A DNA stretch of 64,000 bases from Haliclystus octoradiatus (lineage: Eukaryota > Cnidaria > Staurozoa > Stauromedusae > Haliclystidae): positions 31,758,445-31,822,444 of the forward strand of contig OU744446.1 of assembly GCA_916610825.1 (NCBI GenBank). Reading direction: 5' to 3'. Under the pieces are notes generated by a model, which saw nothing but the letters and a program-made list of their open reading frames with translations, ran no database searches and had not been told where the DNA came from. The number at the start of each line of letters is the position of its first letter. The first letter of the stretch is position 1. Both the position numbers and the translations under genes were made by a program. Positions 35,401 through 47,400 of the stretch are shown here, piece after piece.

Positions 35401-38400
35401 CAACATTCAACTAAGAACATTGAAACACAATGAACACACTAAGAATACTAAACGAACTAAGAAACACACTAGAACACACAACAGAGTTTAAAATTAAACA
35501 CACAAGAATAAGCAACAACTCAAGAAAATACTGAATTCATCAAACACACAAGAATAAGCAACAACTCAAGAAAATACTGAATTAATCAAGCACACAAGAA
35601 TAAGCAACAACTCAAGAAAATACTGAATTCATCAAACTCACAAGCAAAAAATATGACTATAAAAGAAACATTGAAGATTACCAAGCTCATAGAAGAAACT
35701 GAAATTAAACCAAATATAACACTTGTATGAAAATTTCTTTTTCTGGAAATCCAAAGCAATTAAACAAATTGGTATGCACCAAAATTGTAATGAATTTTCT
35801 CATTAACTGTTATGCAATTAGTCTATAAGCATATCTAAAACCTTCATTAATAGCTTCTTCTACTATACCATAATTACTTACATTTATATTTACATACATT
35901 TATTATTTACAATTTAGCATATATTAAAGCATTAATCTTTCTCATTTTTAGCCTATATCATGCACCTTTATTTATGGCTCCGCCATCTGGCGGGGGGAGT
36001 TATGTAGGAACCTTCCTGAACCATCTAGAACATTCTAGAACATAGGAGAACCTACATGACTCCCCGCATGACTCACAATGACCGTGCATGATCTAGCAGC
36101 TTCTAGCATTTATCTAAACACTATAAATACAGTAAATGAAAACTATGAAAACTATGAGAACTTAATGTACAGTCTACTATCAACATGTCAACTTGGAATT
36201 AATATTATTATTCATAAGAAGAAATATACCATACAAATCAATTCAACCTACGTTGTTATTATCATTTCTTCAACATAATTCTACAGTTCTCATCAGATAT
36301 CCTGTTGGATCTTGGGATTCTGCTAAATGGGTTCATACCGCCTCTGATGCATTTTAATCATATTTGTATGACAATACCGTCCTTAAATTAAAATGTTGTG
36401 TGATGTAATCACTTTGATTAACTCACTCAAAATTTTGGAAGCAAAAGTTGGAATCATAGAAGGAAAACTATTTTATTGGATTCTAATTGGTTTTATTTCT
36501 TTTTGTAGGATATGAATGTGAGAAATATAATAATCCACCTGATTTTATCCTTGATGTTATTGCATATGACACAACAAGAAAAAAAATGTTAGGTAAGCAA
36601 ATTATTTCAATATAAACTTACTGCATATCTTTCAAAAATGAAAATTCTGGCTTGGATTTGAACAGGGTTTCATAGTTGGAATTAAATTTGCTAGGGCTAA
36701 CAACTTGATGAGAAAAGTGGACACTCGTAACTCTTGGACAACGTGCAGAATTATTGAATATGCAGGGTAGGGGAGACCTTGTCCCATGTCTCCCTAGGTC
36801 CAAGTCTCCCCGGTCTCCCCTACTTCAAAAGGAATCCTAGGGGATTTCAACATTTTCTTCTGGATTTTTTTGTTGAAGTTTGACAATTGAATATTAATTT
36901 TCTTCTGAATTTGCTCTTGCCTTTGGGAAACTAGGATTCTTACTTTTGTCAGACCCTGCTCACAAGTGATGTTGGGACCATAGAGGGAAACATAATGAAT
37001 AAATGAGCCACAGGCAAGTTTCTTATAGATTCCCTATCCCTGGTGTCTCCCATCCAGAACCATCTATTTACTACAGCTCTCATAGTACAGGAGCTACGGT
37101 ACTTGGAGCTGCAAATGGTGACAAGATTATAAAATTATATTCATCCGAAAGGAAATGTTCCGCTTAATTGAAATAGCGTCAGACCCCAGAGAAAAAAGTA
37201 TCTATTCCGCTTAAAAGCAACGTTGAAGTTTTTGTGACATTATAAAAACCGATTCCAAATGTGGTACGATATCACATCTTATTATTTACCAGTAACCTTA
37301 CTAAGTCACCCTAAGTAAGCAAACCTGAATACGACATAACACCTACGAACCCCAAATCATAGATCAAAATATAATTTTCGAAAATGTAAACGATAATCCA
37401 TAATTTACGCATGCGCATTAGTGAGTTAATTGCGATTCGAATATGTTTGTGGGTTATGTAATATCATTCATGGGGATTTTCCTACATTCATTAAGATGGA
37501 TTGTAGCGGGTGATTTATATTACGTAATTATAGATACCACGTCCACATATACATAGAAGTTGATTAGATACATATTTGTTGTAAATAATAGTGTGATTAC
37601 ATAACAAGGTATAACGTGACTACAAACGGAAGCTCTACAGTTAACAGAGGAAATACATTATGTAGGACAATAGACATAAAACAATCCACTACAGGATCTA
37701 TTATATTTATTAACTTCTTAAGTAAATAGAAACTTGATTCTAAGCAAACAAATAAAAGAGTTTATGATGAAAATAATAAATTTTGAGATTTTGCTTACAT
37801 ACAAACTATTGCAATTTCAAGCATGCCTTGTATCTAGATGATTGTGTATTTTTTATTTGTGAATTTTCAATGATATGGTTGTACTATGTCTCAGCCTTGT
37901 AACGAAGAATTTACTGAAACTTCAAACTTTGATGGTATTAATCTTCTGTCACAGATTACAAATTCTTTTGATTTTGGAAAATGCATTTTTTGTCAGAATG
38001 AAACTAATGATGCACTAGTTTGCCCCGCCAACAAAGATGTTACTGATGATTGTGCAAAAGGGTACATTACGCTTGCTTATAACCTTCAAGAATTTATCAA
38101 AATCGGATGTTTTGATGAGAATTATGTATGTAATTTCCATCAAAAAGAGGAGTCTTTGGAAGCTGGGTTGATGAGAAACCGATCCAAATGGCATAAACGT
38201 TGCAGCAGCAGATACAATTCTAAGGAGCTTCAGCGTGCTAAGAAGCGAAAATTATCTGGTAAGCAAGAATTATCATCATCATTAATATTGTTATCATCAT
38301 TATATTCAGAATTCTTGTTTCATATCATATTTTCTTTCGCAGAACCATCTAGCGGCAGCAGTAAAAGACCAGATGTGAGAAAATCATCAAGACAGTTTGG

Positions 38401-41400
38401 CAAGACATGGCAGGAACTCACCGAAGTTTGTTTCTTTTGCGAGCAGCCCGCTTCATTTGCACTGGGATCATTAATCTTATCCCGCAAAAGAGAAATGGGG
38501 CAGAACCTGTTACGCTGTGCCAAAGATATCGATGATAAGGTACTATTAGCTAAGCTTGATAGAGGCGATATCATTGCAATGGAATTGAAATACCACATTT
38601 GTTGCATACCAGGAATATACAATGAAGCCCGGTCAGTCCGGTCTAAAATAAGCAAAGGAAGTGTGGAAAACGTCATTGAAACATGTGAAGGCATAGCACT
38701 TGTAGATATTGTCAATTACATAGAAGAAGAATGTGCCTTACGAAATGGAGCTGTATTCTCTATGCCGGACCTCAGAAAGTTATATATTACAAAACTAGAA
38801 AGTTTTCTTCTAAATCAGCATATACCTGTACCTTATGTCCATACCACTAGATTATGGGAAAGAATTCTAGAACATGCAGAAGGGCTATAGTGCAAAAAGT
38901 CAAACAACGAATACTTAATGACTAGTGACTCTGTTGTGGGAGATAGTATTCGTTATTCGATGGAAAAAGATGATGACCAGATTGCATTTGCAATGAATGA
39001 AGTTGCTAGAAAAATCCGTAAAGACATCAATTCACACAAAAAATATCATTTTCAAGATGGATTTCCAGAACAATGTCAGGAAAGCTCAGTCCCAATGTCT
39101 CTTTTACCTTTGTTAAACATGATTCTTTACGGGCCGAGAGGGAAATCGTATTCAAATCATGCGTCAAATTGTGAGGAAAATGTAATGAAACCTAGCCAAA
39201 CCGCGCTTTCGTTAGCGCAACTAATCATTTTTAACAAACATGAACGCCTTACGAACCCAAGCAAGCAAAAGTTACAGCCAAAATTTGAAACGCCTTTTTC
39301 GGTGTATCTTGGTCTTCTTATTCATAGAAAACATTGAGATAGATCAGCTTCATCAATTTGGTTTAGTCAACTTGCATTAAAGAGATTCGAACATGAAGGA
39401 ATAGTGTGTCCTGGGAACATGAAGAAGTCACTATTTACTGTTGCAGCGTATGATAACATTGATTACAACCCTAGTAGCGCAACGGCTTCAGACTCATTTC
39501 ATGGGACTGGTATTTCTTTATTTCAAAGGTCAAACCCAGAGGTTTTGGATAATACACGAAATCCAGTTACATTTGAAGGTATCGACTTAAAATCTCGATC
39601 GGTTCTTGAGTTGCCAAAAGATTATTCTGTTGTTCCTTCTTATATAATAAATACACCTTACCCTTGAATACCAAGCCTAAAATCTAAAATTATTGGAGAT
39701 TCTTCAAAGCGAACCAACATTATCATGAATAGTAAGAAAAGTTGTTTGAATTGGTGTGAGATGGTCAGTAATCTTGATAAAAATGTTCCCGCTGATGGTA
39801 ACATATCATGGTCTGCTTATCATGCACATATTTCAGAGAAAAAACAAATACAAAGGTGTGATACAGGTCTTTTACCTCTCTTTTGCGAAGACTCAAAGTC
39901 ACCCTCCATGCTTAAACATGGAATGCATCTTGTTGAAAAATGTATTTCTTTTCTAAATAAGAAGCAAACCCCAGTCATTGAATTTGATCAACCTCTATTT
40001 GCATTAGCAAAAGTAATTCAATGGAATGAAAGAACATCAAATCTTTCTGAAGAGAACTATGCCCGGAACTATGTTATAATGTTTGGAGCACTGCACATTG
40101 AACAAGCCTTTCTTTGTGTGCTTGGTGATTTATTAGAAGGGAGTGGATGGTCAGAGGTTTATTTGGTGCTAAATATGCATCGTCAGGAATATGCGACTCC
40201 TTTATAAAAGTTTCTCATATAACTAGAACCAGAGCTGCTCATGAAATTACAGCTGTGTCTCTCTACTGCTTGATGATGAAAGCTTACCAAAATTCTAACA
40301 ATGTATCTACTCATGGATGTAGCTTCATCGAATGGTGTAAAACTCAAGCATGCTGTTACCCAATGTTTCGTTTTTGGTTTTCGGTTTATAACCTAGAAAT
40401 TGTTTTATTGCTATTTGTCAAATCTCTGAGAGATATGGACTTTACATTGTACCTACAAGTTCTAGAAGAAATGATACCTTGGTTTTTTGCATTTGATACA
40501 CACAATTATGCTCGTTGGTTGCCTATACATTTCAGGGACATGTTGAATTTAGATGTTGGTCATCCAGAAGTGTATAAGGAGTTCTGCGATGGCAATTTCA
40601 CAGTATCAATATCTGAGAGAATTTTTTCATCTATTGGAATTGACCACGCACATGAGATGAACAATAAGACAGTCAAAGTGCATGGCGGGGCAGTGGGCTT
40701 ATTTACTGATCCAGCCGCGTTGCAGCGATTTATGGTAGCAGGACCTGAGATCTCACAACTTTTAAGCCAATTTGATAAAGCAAGTGAAATAAAATCTAGA
40801 AACCATCATCATCAGTATAAAGCTTATCAAGATAAATTTATTGAAAGTGTTTTATCAATCACCACTGAATTTAAACGTCTTGGAGATCCATTTTTAGAGA
40901 AAAGTCAAAGTTTGATTGCTCTTATACTCGCATCATCAAGCCTCAAAAATCTTCATCAAATCTTGAAAATCTTTTAACTATTGGTAAGAATAAATTTGAT
41001 GATTTTTTAGCTGGGCGACTTAATAGCAGAATTATATCTATTTTTCACAAAATTGAAAAGAATGATTTGAAGGTTTTTACGTTTGATAAAAAGAAAGCAA
41101 ATAAAAAGGATAGCAAAATAACTTTGCTGAAAGCCGACCTGACTCTTTTCAGTAGATTATTTTGTATTTGTCAAACTAGAGATGTTGATATGAAGCTATT
41201 TTTTTCACATGAAAATCAAGCATTTCCCCCGTCTATCTCAGAAAACGGAACATTGGGAGAAATCTCAAACAAGTCAGATCTGACGCATCTTCTTTGTGGT
41301 TTAATTACGGATGATTTTGTACCACCAACTTCTTTTGATGCTGCTGTATAGGATGGTGCTGTTTTGATTAATATGTTACACTCAAAAACAAGTAAAACTT

Positions 41401-44400
41401 TTCAGGATCATTATTCTAACTTTTTTTGTAAACATCTCTCTCAAGAAATTGCTCGTTATAATCTAAAGGGACTTGATCTTGTTTGGGACAGATATATTGA
41501 AAATAGTATCAAAGCTCAAACTAGAAGTTCAAGAGGATCGGGGATCAGAAAGCAGGTCAATTCTTCTATTTCTTTTCCTAATAATTGGCCAGATTTTCTA
41601 CGCAATACAGAAAATAAAGTTGAATTATTCGATGACCTTGCAAAGTTTATTGTTGCGAATATCACTGGAATTCAGATATTGTCGACATTAGATCATACAT
41701 ATGTTTGTAACAAAGAATGCTTTACAAGTTTACCAAAAACGTGTAGCCAAGAAGAAGCAGATACGCGGATTTTTTTACATATATTTGATCTTATATTCCT
41801 TGGCCATAAAAGCATTGTTATAAGAACAGTAGATACGGACGTTTTTGTTATTGCTTTGGCATATTATTATCAATTTATCAAGGCAGGTATGGAAGACATG
41901 TGGCTAGATTTTGGTGTCGGAAAGACAAGGAGGTTATTACCAGTTGGAAAAATAGTCGTTATTTAAGGCGAAGATAAATACAGATCACTGCTAGCATTCC
42001 ATTCATTGACAGGATGTGACACAACCTCATTCTTTCATAGAAAAGGAAAAATATCGGCGTGGAAGGCATGGCTATTGTTTCCAGAAGTTACCGATGCCTT
42101 TTTATACTTGGCAAAACCTGCCTGAAAATATTATTCAACTGATTCAGAAGTTTATAATTATAATGTATGATAACTCCTCTACGGAGACAAACATTGACGA
42201 CGCTCGAAGAGAACAATTCATGACAAAGGCCACGCCCTTAGAAAGCATCCCTCCAACTTTTGGGGCATTGTATCAACATATTCTTCGTGCTTCTTACCAA
42301 AGCGCTCATATTTGGAGCCAGTGCCTTATCAGCTGTCCTGTATATCCTGACTTAAATGATTGGGGTTGGGAACTTAATAACGATGTCTTGAAACCAAATT
42401 GGTCAATCCTACCGCAGCTTTCCAGTACAAGTAAAGATCTTGTAAAGTTCTCTTGTAAACTTGAGAAAGGGTGCTCAATCAGTCACTGTGGTTGTCGAAA
42501 ACTTGGATTAAAGTGTACAACATTATGCAAAAACTGCAAAGGCAATTGCTAATGAATATGATCTCTGGGTATTATCAAAATAATTAAATATTTAGTGGTT
42601 AATTAGTAATAATTCCAATCACAGGATATTGAATATTACTAAAATGTTCAACTTTTGCTTAGTTACAACTAGTTGAAATGCATTAGGACAATGCTAAGTT
42701 GATAAATAGAATCATAAGTGGTAGATTTTCCAATATTTTAACAAATGCTACTGCGCATGCATTAATAGTTGTGGACGTATCTGACTTGTTTTTTGAGTTT
42801 ATTTGCTACAAAATGTATGTCTTGCTATTATAACATTCATATTTAGCTATTAATAATATGTATCATAAGATCTAATACAATTCTCATTATAGATTTTCAC
42901 CACATTCGAAAACAGTTTTTCTGAGTCAGCATTTTATTCAAAGTCGTCATTATCCGAGTTCTTGTTATATTCCGGTTGGGGTCTGAGGCTATAATTAATT
43001 TACAGAAAATTTGCTATCGAATAATACTATTTATATAATCTTGTCAAAAAGTGCAGCTACTTGTCTTTTTTACGACCGTAGCTCCTGTACTATCAGTTCC
43101 AACTGGACAGATACCAGTCACATGATTTTATGGAAGCCATTTCATTCCGTCAAATCCAGGCTCGCAAAATTTAAACAAAGCACGGGAAAATAATATCATG
43201 ATTTTTGAAAAACCTTTGACCAAACCTCGTTTTAAATGGAACTAAAATGGCGATTTTGGAACCTCACAAGTTGCGTGTCCCAACTCTTATAAATAGATGG
43301 CTCTGCTCCCATAATCCCGGCTGTAAAAACGTTATAAACTCATTAACCTTTTTCCGTAGGAGAAGAAATTATTTTCTATAATAGGGGCATCTATCACACA
43401 CAATCACAATCATTGTTCAGATGCCCTCCTGAATTATGTAAATAATAATACCTAAAACCTAATCAAGAAAATAAATATAGTATAGAGAATAGTTTGTTTG
43501 AGTTCATTAACTCACTTGTCACCTTTCAAAACATGTTTCCCTATGAACTTCAAAAAGATTTCAATAAGTAGATTTATCCTAATTTCTTATATGTAGAAAG
43601 TGGCCTTGAAGAAAAAGAGGAGATTGATTATGTTAGTACTGGCATTGGTAACATATCCGATGAAGCAAGGAAGGAGCCTCTCTCAATTGTTTATAATAAT
43701 TCGTCATTATATGAAAACACAATTCATGAAATTAAACCAACAATCGATTCCGTTGTTGATATTGAATCGGATGATAATGTGATTGTGAAGAAACGGAATA
43801 AAGCAGCATATGAAACATCTTTCTTCAGACAGGTAAACAAAAATGAATTTTAAAAGAGAAACAACTATGTGTGTCTTTCTTTTGATAGGTACTACCCCGA
43901 TGAAAAATTCATGAGGTTATGAATTGTTCATGAACTACTCATGAACCTTGCGAACTGTCCATAGGCATCTTACAATTATGATTTGTCCATGGTCAATTCA
44001 TTAACAGTCGAGAACGTTTAATGGCATGGATTTTAATGACTTTTTATGAACACTTCATGAACTGTACACAAAATCATAGTAATTGAGCCGTTAAGCATTC
44101 ACAAACCGTTTTCACAGGGTTATGATGCATTTGATACTGGAATTTCACAAATGTGGATACCAAGGAGTGTTAGACAAACGACTTGGTAAAATATATGATC
44201 TAACATAAAGTGTTCAGGAACAAAACCATTACAATACCTTCCCGCCCACTTATACATACTGATACAACCTGGCTTGTTTTCACGAAAAAAGAAATTAATA
44301 TTAGAAAGGAGGAAAACGATGGATGCATACCATTGTATCTATGTTGACCTCTATGTGTCTGTTTTTCAGAGTAGATTTCAGAAATATGACCCCCTTACGA

Positions 44401-47400
44401 TAGCTATTGGGCTATTTGTATATCTCTATCCTCTTGCATCAAACATAATGCTTGTACTTTATATCTTTGTCAATCTTTCTTATAAGTTTGGGGTTGTATC
44501 ATGGCGGAATTTGTTAAACATTGTACGAAATCCACAGCTACTCATTTCACAGGTATGTAGTAATTAAAGACTGTGTAATTTGATGTATTTAATTGTATAT
44601 TTAACATAATGTTTGGCTGGATAATTGATAGTGAGAGGTCGTATAAAAGGAATAGCCTACATTGAGACGTAGAAACAGATCCCCTATGTCAACTGACCAG
44701 CATTACAAGATTACGTATTCACACAATGAAAGACAAAGTTGAAAGAGGACATTTACGTGGTACATTTTACACATATATAGATACAGTATACAGAAAGTAT
44801 ACATGATATAAACAAATATACGATAATGTTAATACATTATTAAAAAAAATGCAGATAGGATGCTATAGTTAAAGCATTTTGATGGAAATTGGATAATTTA
44901 CATTTGTGAACTCATGGTTCTTTACAGGGTTTGTAATTGTCAGATTATCACATCCAGCAGTACGGAACTAATGTAACTGATCTCTTCGCCAGCCTCTCCC
45001 TACTTTTACACGATGACAAGTTTCAAAAAGAGATTTCTTCAGTTTATCCAAATTATGCAATATTTATTTTTGCATATTTAATGATAATTAAGAGATAAAG
45101 ATTTAAGATTTGGCTGTACACTTCTGGCTGCTGGCTTCAAGTTTTCATGAGCTTCATGGACCAGCGAATTAACTTTATTCAATGTACTATTTTGTATTAC
45201 TTTTTTCATTTATCCTTCATGAAGGCAGTGTTCAAGGGCATTCATATAGACATCTTATCGACTGTTCCTGAAAATGGGGCCTTCAAGTTTGATGAACTTG
45301 CGTTGCATTTCGATTGCCCAAGCATTAATCATTCCAAACCATGACGAATCAGTTCGATATGTATTGTAGATGATGGGATCTGATAAGACTTGTACTCGGA
45401 CAAAGTCTCCAATTCAACCTTTATTTTGTATAAAAAGTACAGAGCAACAAAATTACGCAGAAAGAAAAAATTGCGGGAATTTGATTTCTACATTTTTTTT
45501 ACAATAACTGCATTCAAAGATGTGTTGATACAGTGTGACGATTCGAATCAATCAGATGCATTCAATTAATAAGTTGTATTTCATATTGTGAAACCTGGAT
45601 TATACTGATAACCTACTGAAAACATACTGGAATGGGATTGGACACTTGGAACATACTGAAATTCAGTAGACACTTAGATCTAGATTCTTCTTATTCTACT
45701 GAAAACCTAAAATGGCCTAATTCAGTAGCCTATTCAGTAAATTTTCAGTAGGTTTTGTCAAAAATTCGTAATGTCAATTAGAATAAAATAATTTTACATT
45801 TGTGTCAGCCTAATTTTGCTAGTGCTGCCAGGATGTTGGCCTTCTGCTGAAATAATGAAATTGTAGCGGGTGGAATGTACGAAGTATTGATTAATACCAC
45901 CACACATACATAGGCGTTGATAAGATATATATTTGTGTAATAGTTGTAGCTGGCCACCAACAGGGAGAGGATGAATGAGGGTTAACATGACCGTTGATAA
46001 ACAGAGCCTCTATGAAGGTGGACCAGCTTTGCTAATATAGGTGTTGTCGCCACGAAGGGCAGACGTGAAGAGGGTTGATAAATTACATACAGTGATTTAC
46101 ATTACAAGGTATACGTGATTACAAACGGAAGCTTTACAGTTAACAAAGGAAATACATTATGGATAAGACAATAGACATAAAACAATCCACTACAAAATAA
46201 TAATACATAAAAATCATCATTACATTTAACAGGAGTAGTATAATTATCTGAGAAACACCTAACCTGCTGGCTAGCAACTATTGAATATGGTTTTCACAGT
46301 TACTGTACTTATTTTCACAAAGTCTGTCTCCTGTTCTCTTTGGATGTTCTCATTGTCACTGCTTTCGACTATGTACAAACATTATAAATTTTGGTTTTTA
46401 CAAATTTTAGTCATTTATTGTGGCTATATTTGCTGTTATTGTTGGTGTCATTTACCTTCAACTGGATCATGGAATAAGTGGATTACAAAATCGGTAAGTA
46501 GCTTCAATGCTCTTCTTTGTAAACAGTTCCTGACCATAACGTTGAATTGCCAAATATTCATATCATCATCATCATCTTTTATTCAGAATAAAACCTGATA
46601 TTATTGTGTAAACTTTTCTTCACAAGACTGATGAAATCTTACATGAACTGTTTAGTAGGTGTTCATGAACACAAATAATTATAAAGTTCATGAAATTTTC
46701 ATTTAACTCTGTGTGATTTTTTCCGCAGGGTATATATTATGGGATTGTACAAATATGTAAAGCAATTTAATTTGTACGATCAAATTCTTACAACTTGTAG
46801 TTAAGTGAACATTGCAATGTTTGGATCTTTTACTATTTGTTTTAACAATAATCCTGACCAAATTCCTTCAAATGGTTTGGTTTGGTAAATAGATATGTGA
46901 TTTTGCTAGGCCAATATAGTACTGATATCACTTTTTAAGTCAAAACTAATTTGTTCTGTTTTTCTTTTCAGCGTTGGTGTGCTTCTATTTTTGACAATGA
47001 ATGTTGTATTCAGTAATATTGGTGCCGTTCAATTATTTATTCAAGAAAAATCTGTCTTCAGGTTTTGTATAGGACATTACTTAGCATTCTACTTTTTAAA
47101 TGATAATCACCTAATAGCAAACACCTGTCACAAATGGAGGTGATGTGTACGTAAACAGATGTTGAATACTCCAGACTTTACATCACGGACAGTGATTGGC
47201 ATCTTTTTGACAGAAAAACAATATGCAACTACTAAAAACCTTGTATCTCCTGTATTTCTTGATAGATTTTATTCACTTCGAGCAAAAAAGTTTTCCCTCA
47301 ATGTAGGATTTCTGACTTGCTATTCCCATGTGAAATCAGTTCATGTACGTTAAATGGCCTAATTTTCGTGAACTTTTTTGACAATCTGTTCATGAAGATT

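Larger units (their letters stand above)
34579..36295. mobile_element. Coding-free LTR element (TRIM-like), 1,717 bp
   Basis: Two near-identical 293-bp direct repeats, 34579-34871 and 36003-36295, begin TGTAGGAACC and end TTCTCATCA. A GATA target duplication flanks them (34575-34578, 36296-36299). A purine-rich tract GGCGGGGGGAGTTA abuts the right LTR. TTGGTCCGTCGAA follows the left LTR as a candidate primer-binding site and is repeated about 29 bp later. Each LTR has a TATAAATA box. The interior is A-rich and lacks any gag or pol frame. It carries tandem units around ACACAAGAAATGGAACT and a 46-bp unit (AATAAGCAACAACTCAAG) in about three copies. It lies in intron 6 of ABCG paralogue 2 and must depend on another element's enzymes. 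Confidence 0.9.
37083..43092 (+). mobile_element. 6-kb TIR DNA transposon, possibly Academ-related
   Basis: Perfect 18-bp inverted ends TAGTACAGGAGCTACGGT (37083-37100 and 43075-43092) are flanked by TCA on both sides (37080-37082, 43093-43095), a 3-bp target duplication. Further inverted subterminal blocks agree: TGACAAGATTATA (37119; mirror near 43034-43046) and TCAGACCCCA (37179; mirror 42977-42986). The interior is one decayed gene on the plus strand. The 3-bp duplication, together with a FEN-like acidic core in the protein, fits what is described for the Academ superfamily (3-4-bp TSD, XPG-type nuclease). The assignment is an inference. A solo-LTR-like insertion (37502-37693) is nested in it. 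It lies in intron 7 of ABCG paralogue 2, same strand. Confidence 0.85.

Noticed and set aside
38320-38715. Minus-strand 131-aa frame within the 6-kb transposon
   Set aside because: Opposite-strand shadow of the conserved zinc-cluster coding region.
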